A stretch of DNA of 64,000 nt from an uncultured Bacteroidota bacterium. GTDB taxonomy: Bacteria > Bacteroidota > Bacteroidia > Flavobacteriales_F > PHOS-HE28. The notes beneath the pieces were generated by a model. It saw only the letters and a program-made list of their open reading frames with translations, had not been told where the DNA came from and made no database searches. The DNA lies in the NCBI GenBank assembly GCA_902826215.1, contig CADEDY010000001.1, positions 484,167 to 548,166 on the forward strand. Direction: 5' to 3'. The first letter of the stretch is position 1; each line of letters starts with the position of its first letter. The translations under genes and the position numbers were made by a program. This document shows, in pieces, positions 40,954 through 49,943 of this stretch.

Positions 40954-42288
40954 ATGAACATCGCAGTAGTAGGAACAGGATACGTCGGTCTGGTGACCGG
41001 CACATGCTTCGCCGAGACCGGTAACCACGTGATCTGCGTGGACATCGACGCGAACAAGGTGCAAATGATGAAAGATGGCAAAGTGCCCATCTACGAACCA
41101 CACCTCGATGTTCTCTTCGAACGCAATATCCGTCAAGGTCGATTGAGCTTCACCACCGACCTGGCCAGTGCGATCAAGGATGCGCAGATCATCTTCTTGG
41201 CCCTGCCCACGCCGCCGGGTGAGGATGGTAGTGCCGACCTGAAGTACGTGCTCGGCGTGGCCGATGATCTAGGAAAGATCATCACCGACTACAAAGTGAT
41301 CGTGGACAAGAGCACGGTTCCTGTGGGTACAAGTGAAAAGGTCCACGCGGCTTTGGCGAAACACGCCAAGGAAGACCTGTTCGATGTGGTGAGCAACCCC
41401 GAATTCCTGCGCGAAGGATTCGCCGTGGATGATTTCCTGAAGCCGGATCGCGTGGTCGTTGGCACCAGCAGCACCCGTGCCCAGAAGGTGATGGAGGACC
41501 TCTACAAGCCTTTTGTGCGCCAAGGCAACCCGATCATCTTCATGGATGAGCGCAGTGCTGAGTTGACGAAGTATGCAGCCAATGCGTTCCTCGCCACCAA
41601 GATCACCTTCATGAACGAGATCGCGAATTTCTGCGAGAAGGTGGGTGCGGATGTGGATAAGGTACGTATCGGAATGGGTACGGACACCCGTATCGGCAAG
41701 CGCTTCCTCTTTCCCGGTATCGGCTACGGTGGTTCCTGCTTCCCCAAGGATGTGCAAGCCCTGGCCAAAAGTGGTGGAGATGCGGGCTACCAGTTCGAGA
41801 TCATCCGTAGCGTTATGGATGTGAACGAACGCCAGAAGACGACATTGACGGACAAGATCCTGAAGCACTATGGCGGCAACGTCAAGGGTAAGCATTTCGC
41901 CATGTGGGGCTTGGCCTTCAAGCCGGACACCGACGACATCCGCGAGGCACCTGCCTTGTACATGATCGATGCCTTGTTGGCTGCTGGAGCCACGGTAACC
42001 ACCTTCGATCCCGAAGGCATGCCGAACGTGAAGAAGTTGAAAGGCGATTCCATCGATTTCGCGAAGGATGAATACGAAGCGTTGAACAAGGCCGACGCCT
42101 TGATCATCGCCACCGAATGGGCCTTGTTCCGGACACCTGATTTCAAGCGTGTAGCGGAGAGCCTGAAGGAGCGCATCATCTTCGACGGTCGCAACCTCTA
42201 TGACCTCGACGAGATGAAAAACCTGGGCTTCCACTACGTAAGCGTGGGCCGTCAAGCCGTGAACGCACCGGTCAAAGCCAAAGCGTAA
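40954..42288 (+). CDS. ugd: UDP-glucose 6-dehydrogenase
   Basis: A 444-residue enzyme that oxidises UDP-glucose to UDP-glucuronate. It starts [20 protein letters not shown] (NAD fold), has the catalytic Cys in [18 protein letters not shown] and the linker helix EITFM-like [20 protein letters not shown]. The downstream gene encodes UDP-glucuronate decarboxylase and overlaps by one base, so the pair should give UDP-xylose. The ATG at 40954 was chosen over a GTG eight codons earlier. Confidence 0.95.
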   Translation: MNIAVVGTGYVGLVTGTCFAETGNHVICVDIDANKVQMMKDGKVPIYEPHLDVLFERNIRQGRLSFTTDLASAIKDAQIIFLALPTPPGEDGSADLKYVLGVADDLGKIITDYKVIVDKSTVPVGTSEKVHAALAKHAKEDLFDVVSNPEFLREGFAVDDFLKPDRVVVGTSSTRAQKVMEDLYKPFVRQGNPIIFMDERSAELTKYAANAFLATKITFMNEIANFCEKVGADVDKVRIGMGTDTRIGKRFLFPGIGYGGSCFPKDVQALAKSGGDAGYQFEIIRSVMDVNERQKTTLTDKILKHYGGNVKGKHFAMWGLAFKPDTDDIREAPALYMIDALLAAGATVTTFDPEGMPNVKKLKGDSIDFAKDEYEALNKADALIIATEWALFRTPDFKRVAESLKERIIFDGRNLYDLDEMKNLGFHYVSVGRQAVNAPVKAKA

Positions 42289-43349
42289 TGGCGAAGAAGA
42301 GCACGTCGAAGAAGAGTCCTGTCAAGAAGGTCGGAAAGGCGAAGGCCTCGAAACCCGCGCACAAGGACCGCGTCCTCATCACCGGTGCCGCTGGTTTCCT
42401 GGGCTCGCACTTGTGTGATCGCTTCATCAAGGAAGGGTACCATGTCATCGGCATGGACAACCTGATCACAGGCAGCCTGAAGAACATCGAACACCTCTTT
42501 CACAATGCGGACTTCGAGTTCTATCACCACGACGTAAGCAAGTTCGTCCATGTGCCGGGTGAGTTGAAGTTCATCCTGCACTTCGCATCACCTGCGTCGC
42601 CGATCGATTACGAGAAGATCCCGATCCAAACACTGAAGGTGGGGTCTTTGGGTACGCACAACCTGTTGGGTCTGGCGCGTGCCAAAGGGGCTCGCATCCT
42701 CGTCGCTAGTACCAGCGAGGTGTATGGTGACCCCAAGGTGCATCCACAGGACGAGACCTATTGGGGACACGTGAACCCCGTTGGCAAGCGCAGCATGTAC
42801 GACGAGGCCAAGCGCTTCCAGGAGGCGATGACCATGGCGTACCACAATTACCACGGGTTGGAGACGCGCATGGTGCGCATCTTCAACACCTACGGTCCCC
42901 GCATGCGCCTGAACGACGGCCGCGTTGTTCCAGCATTCATGGGGCAGGCCTTGCGTGGAGAGGACCTCACGATCTTCGGCAAAGGCGACCAAACGCGCAG
43001 CTTCTGCTACGTGGACGACCTTATCGAAGGCATCTATCGCCTGCTCTTGAGCGACTACGCCGGGCCGGTGAACGTCGGTAATCCGAAGGAGATCACCATT
43101 AAGCAGTTCGCGCAGGAGATCATCAAGCTCACAGGCACGAAGCAGAAGATCATCTACAAGCCTTTGCCTTCCGATGACCCGATGCAGCGGCAGCCGGACA
43201 TCACTCTAGCGAAGAAGCTGCTCGGTTGGCAGCCCAAGGTGGATCGTGCCGAAGGCATGAAGCGGACCTTCGCTTACTTCAAGTCGTTGTCGAAGAAGGA
43301 GCTCAACGAGAAAGAGCACTTCAGCTTCGAGAATTACGCGAAGAAGTGA
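42288..43349 (+). CDS. uxs: UDP-glucuronate decarboxylase (UDP-xylose synthase) with Lys-rich N-terminal tail
   Basis: A 353-residue short-chain dehydrogenase-like enzyme that makes UDP-xylose from UDP-glucuronate. The NAD motif [18 protein letters not shown] begins at about residue 28; the YxxxK active site is [13 protein letters not shown], with [20 protein letters not shown] beyond. The first about 25 residues ([20 protein letters not shown]) are an unusual lysine/serine tail, not part of the fold. It overlaps ugd by one base and the following gene by four bases (GTGA). Confidence 0.92.
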   Translation: MAKKSTSKKSPVKKVGKAKASKPAHKDRVLITGAAGFLGSHLCDRFIKEGYHVIGMDNLITGSLKNIEHLFHNADFEFYHHDVSKFVHVPGELKFILHFASPASPIDYEKIPIQTLKVGSLGTHNLLGLARAKGARILVASTSEVYGDPKVHPQDETYWGHVNPVGKRSMYDEAKRFQEAMTMAYHNYHGLETRMVRIFNTYGPRMRLNDGRVVPAFMGQALRGEDLTIFGKGDQTRSFCYVDDLIEGIYRLLLSDYAGPVNVGNPKEITIKQFAQEIIKLTGTKQKIIYKPLPSDDPMQRQPDITLAKKLLGWQPKVDRAEGMKRTFAYFKSLSKKELNEKEHFSFENYAKK

Positions 43350-44245
43350 AGCAGCCTGAGGAGAACGAACGGGAACTCACACGCATTCGCGTGGCTGGGG
43401 TCCCAGAGCATTTCAACCTGCCATGGCAACTTGGCCTTGAGCGCCGTGCCTTCGTGCGTGCGGCATTGGATGTGAAATGGCGTACCGTTCCGCAAGGCAC
43501 GGGATCCATGTGCGACCTGCTCGAAGCGGGGGAAGTGGATGTGGCACTCCTGGTCACGGAAGGTGCGGTGCGGTACATCCTGCAAGGCGGAAAGGCACGC
43601 ATCGTTTCGGCGTACGTGGATAGCCCGCTTACGTGGGGTGTGCACGTGGGTGCGGGATCACCGATCGAAAGCCCGGAACAACTGAAAGGTTGTCGCTTCG
43701 CGATCAGCAGGCCCAATTCAGGTTCCCATCTGGCCGCATTTGCCTATGCGCGTGCACGAGGTTGGGCCGTTGAGGAGAATGACTTCATCCTTGTGAACGA
43801 CTTGAACGGAGCGGTAGAACGGTTGAAAGAACCCGACCCGGTCGCCTTTCTCTGGGAGAAATTCACCACCAAGCCGCTCGTTGACCGAGGGGCTTTGAGC
43901 TGTGTGGATGAATTCCGGACGGAATGGCCTGCCTTCATGGTGGTCGTTTCGGAGGCCTTTCTCGCTGAGCACGGCGATCATGTCCAACGCCTCTTGAAAG
44001 TGATCCGGGATCAGGCCAACGGGCTGATGCAGAAGAAGACAGCCCCCGAAATGGTCGCGCATCGCTACGGACTCACCCTTCCTGACGCCCAACAGTGGTT
44101 CGGGGCGGTTCGTTGGAATACAGGTGACCCCGTTGATCCGCAGACGTTGGGTAATGTGGTTGACGTACTCGCCCAAGCGGGAATGCCTGATCTGAAGGTC
44201 GCCTTTGAGGCGGGTTCAGCGACCCTGCTCGCGGCTTCGTCCTAG
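43346..44245 (+). CDS. Cytoplasmic substrate-binding-like protein in the sugar cluster
   Basis: A 299-residue protein with a periplasmic-binding (type 2, NMT1/ThiY-like) layout: [20 protein letters not shown], then [20 protein letters not shown] and [20 protein letters not shown]. It has no signal peptide and a GTG start that overlaps the uxs stop (GTGA), so it is probably cytoplasmic. No ABC permease or ATPase is nearby. It may bind a small metabolite as a sensor or helper of the sugar pathway, or be a moonlighting import-domain relative. The start was chosen by the overlap and the lack of an upstream ATG. Confidence 0.75.
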   Translation: MKQPEENERELTRIRVAGVPEHFNLPWQLGLERRAFVRAALDVKWRTVPQGTGSMCDLLEAGEVDVALLVTEGAVRYILQGGKARIVSAYVDSPLTWGVHVGAGSPIESPEQLKGCRFAISRPNSGSHLAAFAYARARGWAVEENDFILVNDLNGAVERLKEPDPVAFLWEKFTTKPLVDRGALSCVDEFRTEWPAFMVVVSEAFLAEHGDHVQRLLKVIRDQANGLMQKKTAPEMVAHRYGLTLPDAQQWFGAVRWNTGDPVDPQTLGNVVDVLAQAGMPDLKVAFEAGSATLLAASS

Positions 44246-44281
44246 CCGTGGATCGGCCTTTCCCATCCCGTCCCCCTTCGG

Positions 44282-44289
44282 TACCTTCG
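44282..44289 (+). promoter_or_regulatory. -7 promoter box for the wbpD-wbpB-wbpA-rfbB unit
   Basis: TACCTTCG lies 54 bases upstream of the acetyltransferase ATG at 44344. Confidence 0.5.
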
Positions 44290-44343
44290 CGGCCCTATCG
44301 GCCATGCGTTCATGTTCTCATGTTCACCTGTCCGAACGATCAC

Positions 44344-44916
44344 ATGGCATTCACCGCACACCCCACCGCCGTCATCGACGAAGGCTGCACCATTGGCGAG
44401 GGCACGCGTATCTGGCACTTTACGCACATCATGCCGGACTGCGTCATCGGTGAAGGCTGCAACATCGGACAGAACGTGGTGGTGAGCCCGCAGGTGAAGC
44501 TCGGTCGAAATGTGAAGGTGCAGAACAACGTGAGCTTGTATACCGGTGTGGAGTGCGAGGACGACGTTTTCCTCGGACCATCCTGCGTTTTCACGAATGT
44601 GATCAACCCGCGCAGCGCAGTCGCACGTCGTGACCAGTACCTTCGAACATTGGTGAAGAAGGGAGCATCCATCGGGGCCAATGCCACCATCGTTTGTGGA
44701 CACGACATCGGTCGCTATGCCTTCATCGGCGCGGGCGCTGTGGTCACCAAAGAGGTGCCGGATCATGCAGTGGTGGTGGGCAATCCTGCACGAAGGATCG
44801 GTTGGATGAGCGAATACGGCCACAAGTTGAAGTTCGATACCGAAGGCCGAGCGACCTGTCCGGAAAGTGGGGAGCAATACGAACTCAAGGACGGGCACGT
44901 CCGGAAGCTTGCATGA
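44344..44916 (+). CDS. wbpD: UDP-2-acetamido-3-amino-glucuronate N-acetyltransferase (WbpD-like)
   Basis: A 190-residue left-handed beta-helix acetyltransferase built of hexapeptide repeats (IDEGCTIGEGTRIWHFTHIM, GEGCNIGQNVVVSPQVKLGR, GASIGANATIVCGHDIGRYA). It closely fits WbpD/WlbB, which acetylates the 3-amino group of UDP-GlcNAc3NA using acetyl-CoA. The start MAFTAHPTAVIDEGC was chosen because upstream Met codons give a non-conserved leader. It overlaps the WbpB-like gene by four bases. Confidence 0.87.
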   Translation: MAFTAHPTAVIDEGCTIGEGTRIWHFTHIMPDCVIGEGCNIGQNVVVSPQVKLGRNVKVQNNVSLYTGVECEDDVFLGPSCVFTNVINPRSAVARRDQYLRTLVKKGASIGANATIVCGHDIGRYAFIGAGAVVTKEVPDHAVVVGNPARRIGWMSEYGHKLKFDTEGRATCPESGEQYELKDGHVRKLA

Positions 44917-45938
44917 ACACGCCGATCAAATTCGCAGTGATCGGGTGCGGCCACATCGGCAAGCGCCACGCCGAGATGATCCTGCGCCATCCGGAAACGG
45001 AACTCGTTGCCATCTGCGATACGCGAGAGCGAGGGGAGGTCGGTGCGACCGCATTCGAGGTGCCGTATTTCCAGGATGCACGAATGATGCTGGATGGAAT
45101 TCCGGACATCGACGTGGTGAACGTGTGTACACCAAATGGACTTCACGCTGAACAGTGCTTGTTGGCCTTGGAGCATCGCAAGCATGTGGTCTGTGAGAAA
45201 CCCATGGCGTTGAGTAAGGCCGATTGCGAATCCATCATCTACAAGGCCCTGCAGGTCCATCGCACCGTGTTCGGTGTGATGCAGAACCGCTATAGTCCGC
45301 CAAGCCAATGGATCAAGAGCATTGTGGACCGGAAGCTATTGGGCGATATCCACCTTGTGCAGGTGAACTGCTATTGGAACCGTGACGAGCGCTATTACAA
45401 GAAGGGGTCCTGGAAGGGGACCAACGAACTCGATGGCGGTACGCTCTTCACCCAGTTCAGCCACTTCATCGACATTCTGTACTGGCTTTTCGGAGACATC
45501 ACTGACATCCAAGGAAAGTTCGCGGACTTCGCGCACCAGGACCTGACCGATTTCGAGGACAGCGGTTTGGTCAATTTCAAGTTCCTGAATGGTGGCATGG
45601 GCTGCATCAACTACAGTACGGCCGTATGGGACAAGAATTTGGAAAGCAGCATGACCATCATCGGCTCCACCGGGAGCGTGAAGATCGGAGGGCAATACAT
45701 GGATAAGGTGGAGTATTGCCACATCAAGGACTACGTCATGCCTGATCTTCAGCCGACCAACCCGGCAAACGATTATGGCACCTACAAAGGCAGCGCGAAC
45801 AACCACGGTTACATCGTCGACAACGTCGTCGATACACTGAAAGGGCGCACTGTGCTCACCACCAACGCACTGGAAGGTCTGAAGGTGGTGGAGATCATCG
45901 AACGCATTTACAAGAAGAGGAATGAACGATCTGTATGA
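44913..45938 (+). CDS. wbpB: Gfo/Idh oxidoreductase, WbpB-like (UDP-GlcNAcA 3-dehydrogenase)
   Basis: A 341-residue oxidoreductase with the NAD-binding start IKFAVIGCGHIGKRHAEMIL, the family motif HVVCEKPMALSKADCE and the substrate-domain motif ELDGGTLFTQFSHFIDILYW. WbpB/WlbA oxidises C3 of UDP-GlcNAcA to give the keto sugar used by WbpE. It is bracketed by WbpD-like and WbpA-like genes, with overlaps of 4 and 17 bases, which fixes its pathway. The longer reading frame upstream is only a shadow of wbpD. Confidence 0.88.
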   Translation: MNTPIKFAVIGCGHIGKRHAEMILRHPETELVAICDTRERGEVGATAFEVPYFQDARMMLDGIPDIDVVNVCTPNGLHAEQCLLALEHRKHVVCEKPMALSKADCESIIYKALQVHRTVFGVMQNRYSPPSQWIKSIVDRKLLGDIHLVQVNCYWNRDERYYKKGSWKGTNELDGGTLFTQFSHFIDILYWLFGDITDIQGKFADFAHQDLTDFEDSGLVNFKFLNGGMGCINYSTAVWDKNLESSMTIIGSTGSVKIGGQYMDKVEYCHIKDYVMPDLQPTNPANDYGTYKGSANNHGYIVDNVVDTLKGRTVLTTNALEGLKVVEIIERIYKKRNERSV

Positions 45939-47220
45939 CCGTCTGCTGAAGAAGGAGGCGAAGTTGGCCGTGATCGGCCTGGGCTATGTGGGACTGCCGA
46001 TCGCATTGGCGTTCGCGCGCAAGATCAAGGTCGTCGGCTTCGACATCAATCAGAAGCGCGTGGACATGATGCGCAACGGTGAGGATCCGAGCAACGAACT
46101 CGATGCGAAGGAATTCGAGGGATGCGACATCCACTTCAGCGCGGATATTCAGGATCTGCGTGATGTGGAATTCTTCATTGTCGCCGTGCCCACGCCGATC
46201 GATAGCCAGAACATCCCCGACCTGACCCCGCTGTTGGGTGCAACGCGCACGGTGGGCCAAGTGCTCAAGAAGAACGACTTCGTTGTCTACGAAAGCACCG
46301 TCTATCCCGGCTGCACCGAGGAGGATTGCGTGCCCTTGCTGGAGCGCCTGAGCAACTTGAAGTTCGTTGAAGATTTCAAAGTGGGTTATTCGCCGGAGCG
46401 TATCAATCCAGGCGACAAGGAGCACACCTTGGAGAGCATCGTGAAAGTGAGCAGCGGCTGCGATCCGGAGAGCGCCGAGATCATCGCGAAGGTGTACGAA
46501 CTCGTCGTGAAGGCCGGTGTGCATCGTGCGGCAAGCATCAAAGTGGCCGAGGCTGCCAAGATCATCGAGAACACGCAGCGCGATGTGAACATCGCTTTGA
46601 TCAACGAGCTTTCGATCATCTTCAACCGCATGGGCATCAACACGTATGATGTGTTGGAAGCAGCAGGTACCAAATGGAACTTCCTCAAGTTCTCCCCTGG
46701 TCTGGTCGGTGGACACTGCATCGGTGTGGATCCCTACTACCTCGTTTACAAGGCCAAGGAACTGGGCTACCATGCGCAGATCATCGACAGTGGTCGCTTC
46801 GTGAACGACAGCATGGGTGGCTACGTGGCCAAGCAGACCGTCAAGAAGGTGATCGCGGCAGGAACCAACCCGGCCGACGCACGCGTGCTGGTGATGGGGG
46901 CGACCTTCAAGGAGAACGTCACCGACATCCGCAACAGCAAAGTGGCCGATGTGATCAACGAGCTGAAGAGCTTCAGCTGCACCGTGGACGTGACCGATCC
47001 ACACGCTGATGCCGGTGAAGTGATGCACGAATACGGCTATGCCTTGACGCCGGAGATGAAAGCACCGTACGATGCGATCATCGTTGCCGTGAACCACAGC
47101 GAATACATCGACAAGGATGAAGCCTGGTTCAAGAGCATGCTGAAACCGAAAGGCGTGCTCGTCGATCTGAAGGGCGTATTCCGGAAGAAGATCAAGAACA
47201 TCACCTATTGGAGCTTGTGA
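45922..47220 (+). CDS. wbpA: UDP-N-acetylglucosamine 6-dehydrogenase (WbpA/TviB type)
   Basis: A 432-residue nucleotide-sugar dehydrogenase of the WbpA/WbpO/TviB clade rather than Ugd. It has VIGLGYVGLPIALAFARKI, the marker VGYSPERINPGDK and the catalytic Cys in LVGGHCIGVDPYYLVYKA. It oxidises the C6 of UDP-HexNAc to the uronate. With WbpB/E/D types present it most likely makes UDP-GlcNAcA, although a UDP-GalNAc substrate cannot be excluded. It overlaps rfbB by four bases if rfbB starts at GTG. Confidence 0.9.
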   Translation: MNDLYDRLLKKEAKLAVIGLGYVGLPIALAFARKIKVVGFDINQKRVDMMRNGEDPSNELDAKEFEGCDIHFSADIQDLRDVEFFIVAVPTPIDSQNIPDLTPLLGATRTVGQVLKKNDFVVYESTVYPGCTEEDCVPLLERLSNLKFVEDFKVGYSPERINPGDKEHTLESIVKVSSGCDPESAEIIAKVYELVVKAGVHRAASIKVAEAAKIIENTQRDVNIALINELSIIFNRMGINTYDVLEAAGTKWNFLKFSPGLVGGHCIGVDPYYLVYKAKELGYHAQIIDSGRFVNDSMGGYVAKQTVKKVIAAGTNPADARVLVMGATFKENVTDIRNSKVADVINELKSFSCTVDVTDPHADAGEVMHEYGYALTPEMKAPYDAIIVAVNHSEYIDKDEAWFKSMLKPKGVLVDLKGVFRKKIKNITYWSL

Positions 47221-48275
47221 CCCACCAACGGAACATATTGATCACCGGCGGCGCCGGCTTCATCGGCAGCCACGTCGTTCGGCGCTTCGTTACAAAGTAC
47301 CCGCAATACCGCATCATCAACCTCGATGCGCTCACCTACGCGGGAAACTTGGAGAACTTGCGCGATGTGGAGAAGGCAGCGAACTACACGTTCGTGAAAG
47401 CCGACATCTGCGATGCAGACGCCGTGGGGAAGGTGTTCAAGGCGTATGCGATCGACGGCGTGATCCACCTCGCGGCCGAAAGCCACGTGGATCGCAGCAT
47501 CACGGATCCACTTTCCTTCGTGCGGACGAACGTGTTCGGCACGGTGACGTTGCTCAATGCGGCGAAGGATGCATGGAAGGGTGCTTTCGACGTTAAGCGG
47601 TTCTATCATGTAAGCACGGATGAGGTCTACGGATCGCTGCATGACGGCGGACTTTTCCTGGAGACGACGCCTTACGATCCGCAAAGCCCATACAGCGCGA
47701 GCAAAGCAGCCAGCGATCATTTCGTTCGGGCGTATGGCAACACCTACAAATTGCCCTTCGTGGTGAGCAACTGCAGCAACAACTACGGCAGTCATCACTT
47801 CCCGGAGAAGTTGATCCCGCTCATGATCAACAACATTCGCAACAACAAGCCGCTACCGGTCTATGGCAAAGGCGAGAACGTGCGCGACTGGCTGTGGGTG
47901 GAGGATCATGCCAGCGCCATCGACGCCGTCTTCCACAAGGGTGTCGTCGGTGAGACGTACAACATCGGCGGGCACAACGAGTGGAAGAACATCGACCTCG
48001 TGCATCTGCTGTGCCGCATCATGGACCAGAAGTTGAACCGCCCAGAAGGGGAGAGCGCCAAGCTCATCACCTATGTTACGGATCGCGCGGGTCATGACCT
48101 ACGTTATGCGATCGATGCTGGCAAGATCGAGCGCGAGCTCGGTTGGAAGCCGAGCATCACCTTCGAGGTCGGCTTGGAACGCACCGTGGAGTGGTACTTG
48201 GCGAACACAGAGTGGTTGGACCATGTGACCAGCGGTGCCTACCGTAGTTATTACGAGGCCCAGTACGCGCGCTGA
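47217..48275 (+). CDS. rfbB: dTDP-glucose 4,6-dehydratase
   Basis: A 352-residue enzyme converting dTDP-glucose to dTDP-4-keto-6-deoxyglucose. It has NILITGGAGFIGSHVVRRFV, the HVSTDEVYGSL motif with the active-site Asp/Glu, YSASKAASDHFVRAYGNTY (YxxxK) and NNYGSHHFPEKLIPLMINNI. The preferred start is GTG, giving a GTGA overlap with the previous gene; a TTG three codons upstream is the alternative. No rfbA, C or D follows, so dTDP-rhamnose genes would be elsewhere. Confidence 0.95.
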   Translation: MTHQRNILITGGAGFIGSHVVRRFVTKYPQYRIINLDALTYAGNLENLRDVEKAANYTFVKADICDADAVGKVFKAYAIDGVIHLAAESHVDRSITDPLSFVRTNVFGTVTLLNAAKDAWKGAFDVKRFYHVSTDEVYGSLHDGGLFLETTPYDPQSPYSASKAASDHFVRAYGNTYKLPFVVSNCSNNYGSHHFPEKLIPLMINNIRNNKPLPVYGKGENVRDWLWVEDHASAIDAVFHKGVVGETYNIGGHNEWKNIDLVHLLCRIMDQKLNRPEGESAKLITYVTDRAGHDLRYAIDAGKIERELGWKPSITFEVGLERTVEWYLANTEWLDHVTSGAYRSYYEAQYAR

Positions 48276-48277
48276 TC

Positions 48278-49027
48278 ATGGGGCTTTTCGGAAACCTCTT
48301 CGGGAAGAAGGAGCCCGCATTGGGTCCCGTGGACCTGAGCGTGCTCGGCGTTGATGTGCACTCGCACTTCATTCCTGGCATCGACGATGGGTCGCAGAAC
48401 ATGGAACAATCCATGGAACTACTTACCGCGATGGCCGAGCTGGGTTACCGCAAAGTGATCACGACGCCGCACAACATGGCGGATGGCTACAAGAATTCGC
48501 CGGAGATCATCCTCGGGGGCTTGGAGCGCGTTCGGGATGAGGTGAAGCAACGCGGTATCGCGATCGAAGTGGATGCCGCTGCGGAGTACTACCTCGATCA
48601 CGAATTACAGCAGAAGGTCGCGGACCGCAAGGTGCTCACCTTCGGCACCAACATGGTGCTCTTCGAGCTGCCGTTCATCAGCGAGCCCAACATGTTGTTG
48701 GAGGTCGTCTTCCAAATGCAGACCGCCGGTTACCAGCCCGTGCTCGCACATCCCGAACGGTACGCGTTCTGGTACACGGATTTTGCGAAGTACGAGCGGT
48801 TGAAGGAGCGCGGTGTATTCTTCCAGCTGAATCTGATCGCACTATCCGGCGCCTATGGGCCGCAAGCCAAACAGATCGCCGAGCGTTTGATCGATGCCGG
48901 GTACTACGAACTCGTCGGTAGCGATTGCCACAACATGAATCACGTGCAGGCGATCAAGAACACCTTGACACGGCCATACTTGCACAAGCTGATATCGAGT
49001 GGGAAATTGCGGAACGCAACGTTGTGA
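48278..49027 (+). CDS. CpsB/CapC-type PHP-domain tyrosine phosphatase
   Basis: A 249-residue PHP metallophosphatase. The metal ligands are in GVDVHSHFIPGIDDGSQ, KVITTPHNMADGYKNSPE, VLAHPERYAFWY and VGSDCHNM. Proteins of this family (CpsB, YwqE) dephosphorylate capsule tyrosine kinases and so control polysaccharide export. It starts two bases after rfbB and closes the sugar cluster, which fits a regulator of surface glycan assembly. No tyrosine kinase lies in the window. Confidence 0.9.
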   Translation: MGLFGNLFGKKEPALGPVDLSVLGVDVHSHFIPGIDDGSQNMEQSMELLTAMAELGYRKVITTPHNMADGYKNSPEIILGGLERVRDEVKQRGIAIEVDAAAEYYLDHELQQKVADRKVLTFGTNMVLFELPFISEPNMLLEVVFQMQTAGYQPVLAHPERYAFWYTDFAKYERLKERGVFFQLNLIALSGAYGPQAKQIAERLIDAGYYELVGSDCHNMNHVQAIKNTLTRPYLHKLISSGKLRNATL

Positions 49028-49093
49028 CCACACGGACCTGATTGCTCAGTTCTAGCATTTCGCGACCTCTTCCACGCTTTTCGGTATCGGTCT

Positions 49094-49101
49094 TACTTTT
49101 G
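49094..49101 (+). promoter_or_regulatory. -7 promoter box for the toxin-antitoxin pair
   Basis: TACTTTTG fully matches TAnnTTTG, 16 bases upstream of the antitoxin ATG. Confidence 0.6.
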
Positions 49102-49117
49102 ATGAAAGTCCGGCACC

Positions 49118-49390
49118 ATGACCATTCCACAACGCAAGGCTCAACTGAAGAAGTTGATCGACACGGTGAAGGATCCTGCGGTGTTGGAAAGGGTGGCCAA
49201 GGTCCTTGAGAAGCCAGTGCGGCAAAGTGCCATGGTCAAGCGGGCATTGAAGGCGGAGGAGGACCTGAAGGCAGGGCGCGTTCATTCATGGGATGAGGTC
49301 AGCGCTGAGATGGATCAGTTGATCGATAGCCTGTACAGCGCGAAGAAGAAGGCGCAGACACGGACCGCTCGATCAAAACCCTCGGTTTGA
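49118..49390 (+). CDS. Antitoxin-like protein of a RelE/ParE-type pair
   Basis: A 90-residue charged, helical protein (MTIPQRKAQLKKLIDTVKDP, then LKAGRVHSWDEVSAEMDQLI) with the look of small Bacteroidota addiction-module antitoxins; the C-terminal AEEDLKAGRVHSWDEV is the toxin-binding type. Its stop overlaps a TTG start (TTGA) of the following toxin frame. A consensus promoter lies just upstream. No clear DNA-binding fold can be read. The assignment depends on the partner, which has a recognisable ParE-like end. Confidence 0.7.
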   Translation: MTIPQRKAQLKKLIDTVKDPAVLERVAKVLEKPVRQSAMVKRALKAEEDLKAGRVHSWDEVSAEMDQLIDSLYSAKKKAQTRTARSKPSV

Positions 49391-49685
49391 AGCTCATCGT
49401 CAGCGCTGATGCCCGCCACGGTCTGGTACGCACCATTCGTTTGTTGGCGCGAACACACTCCAAGGAATACTTGGTCCGACTGAAGCGGGAAGTGGATCGC
49501 AGATGAAGCAACTCCCTGTTCGTCCGTTAGCTGGAGCGTTGGAGCCTGAATTGGAGCACCTCGGAGCGGGGCATCGCCGTGTGGTCGTGGGTCCGTTCAA
49601 GATCATCTATCGGCTCACAGCGAATGCGGTCTATGTCACCGACATCTTCGACTCGCGGCGTGATCCGAAGGAGATGAAGGGGTGA
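49387..49685 (+). pseudogene. RelE/ParE-family toxin split into two overlapping frames
   Basis: The first frame (TTG 49387 to stop 49506, 39 residues) reads KLIVSADARHGLVRTIRLLA, then RTHSKEYLVRLKREVDRR. The second (ATG 49503 to 49685, 60 residues) reads MKQLPVRPLAGALEPELEHL and carries the toxin core RRVVVGPFKIIYRL and VYVTDIFDSRRDPKEM. Joined, they give a toxin of about 99 residues, the usual size. The frames overlap as ATGA. Either a frameshift has killed the toxin, or a coupled or slipped translation makes it in two parts. The antitoxin beside it is intact. Confidence 0.7.
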
Positions 49686-49707
49686 CCGTAAATGTTGAAG
49701 GGTAGGG

Positions 49708-49941
49708 TCACTTCGTTCGAAGCGATGCCTTTATTAGGTGTCTGATCAACACGAACAGTAGTATAGCTATGACGACGTCGAAGACATGGATGAATGTGCT
49801 TTCATCCAAGGTATCCCGGAACAGGGCTTGATGGAGGGCGAACGGGATGAAGTTGAACCCACATCCTGGGCGCAACGTGCAGGTTAAGAAGAGTATAGGC
49901 CCAATGGCTGCGATCGTTTCGAGAGCAACACGCCTGAACAT
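49708..49941 (-). CDS. Small membrane protein, unknown
   Basis: A 77-residue reading frame starting MFRRVALETIAAIGPILFLT with two hydrophobic stretches (about 8-22 and 53-66; VFDVVIAILLFVLIRHLI) and a basic C-terminus (KASLRTK). It lies two bases past the fabD stop on the same strand, which supports translation. No family was recognised. A much longer reading frame in this phase is the fabD shadow. It could be spurious, but the membrane pattern and tight spacing argue for a real gene. Confidence 0.5.
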   Translation of the reverse strand: MFRRVALETIAAIGPILFLTCTLRPGCGFNFIPFALHQALFRDTLDESTFIHVFDVVIAILLFVLIRHLIKASLRTK

Positions 49942-49943
49942 GC

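Noticed and set aside
45895..47097. A 400-codon open frame on the minus strand opposite the wbpA-like gene
   Set aside because: Shadow of a conserved dehydrogenase with clear catalytic motifs on the plus strand.
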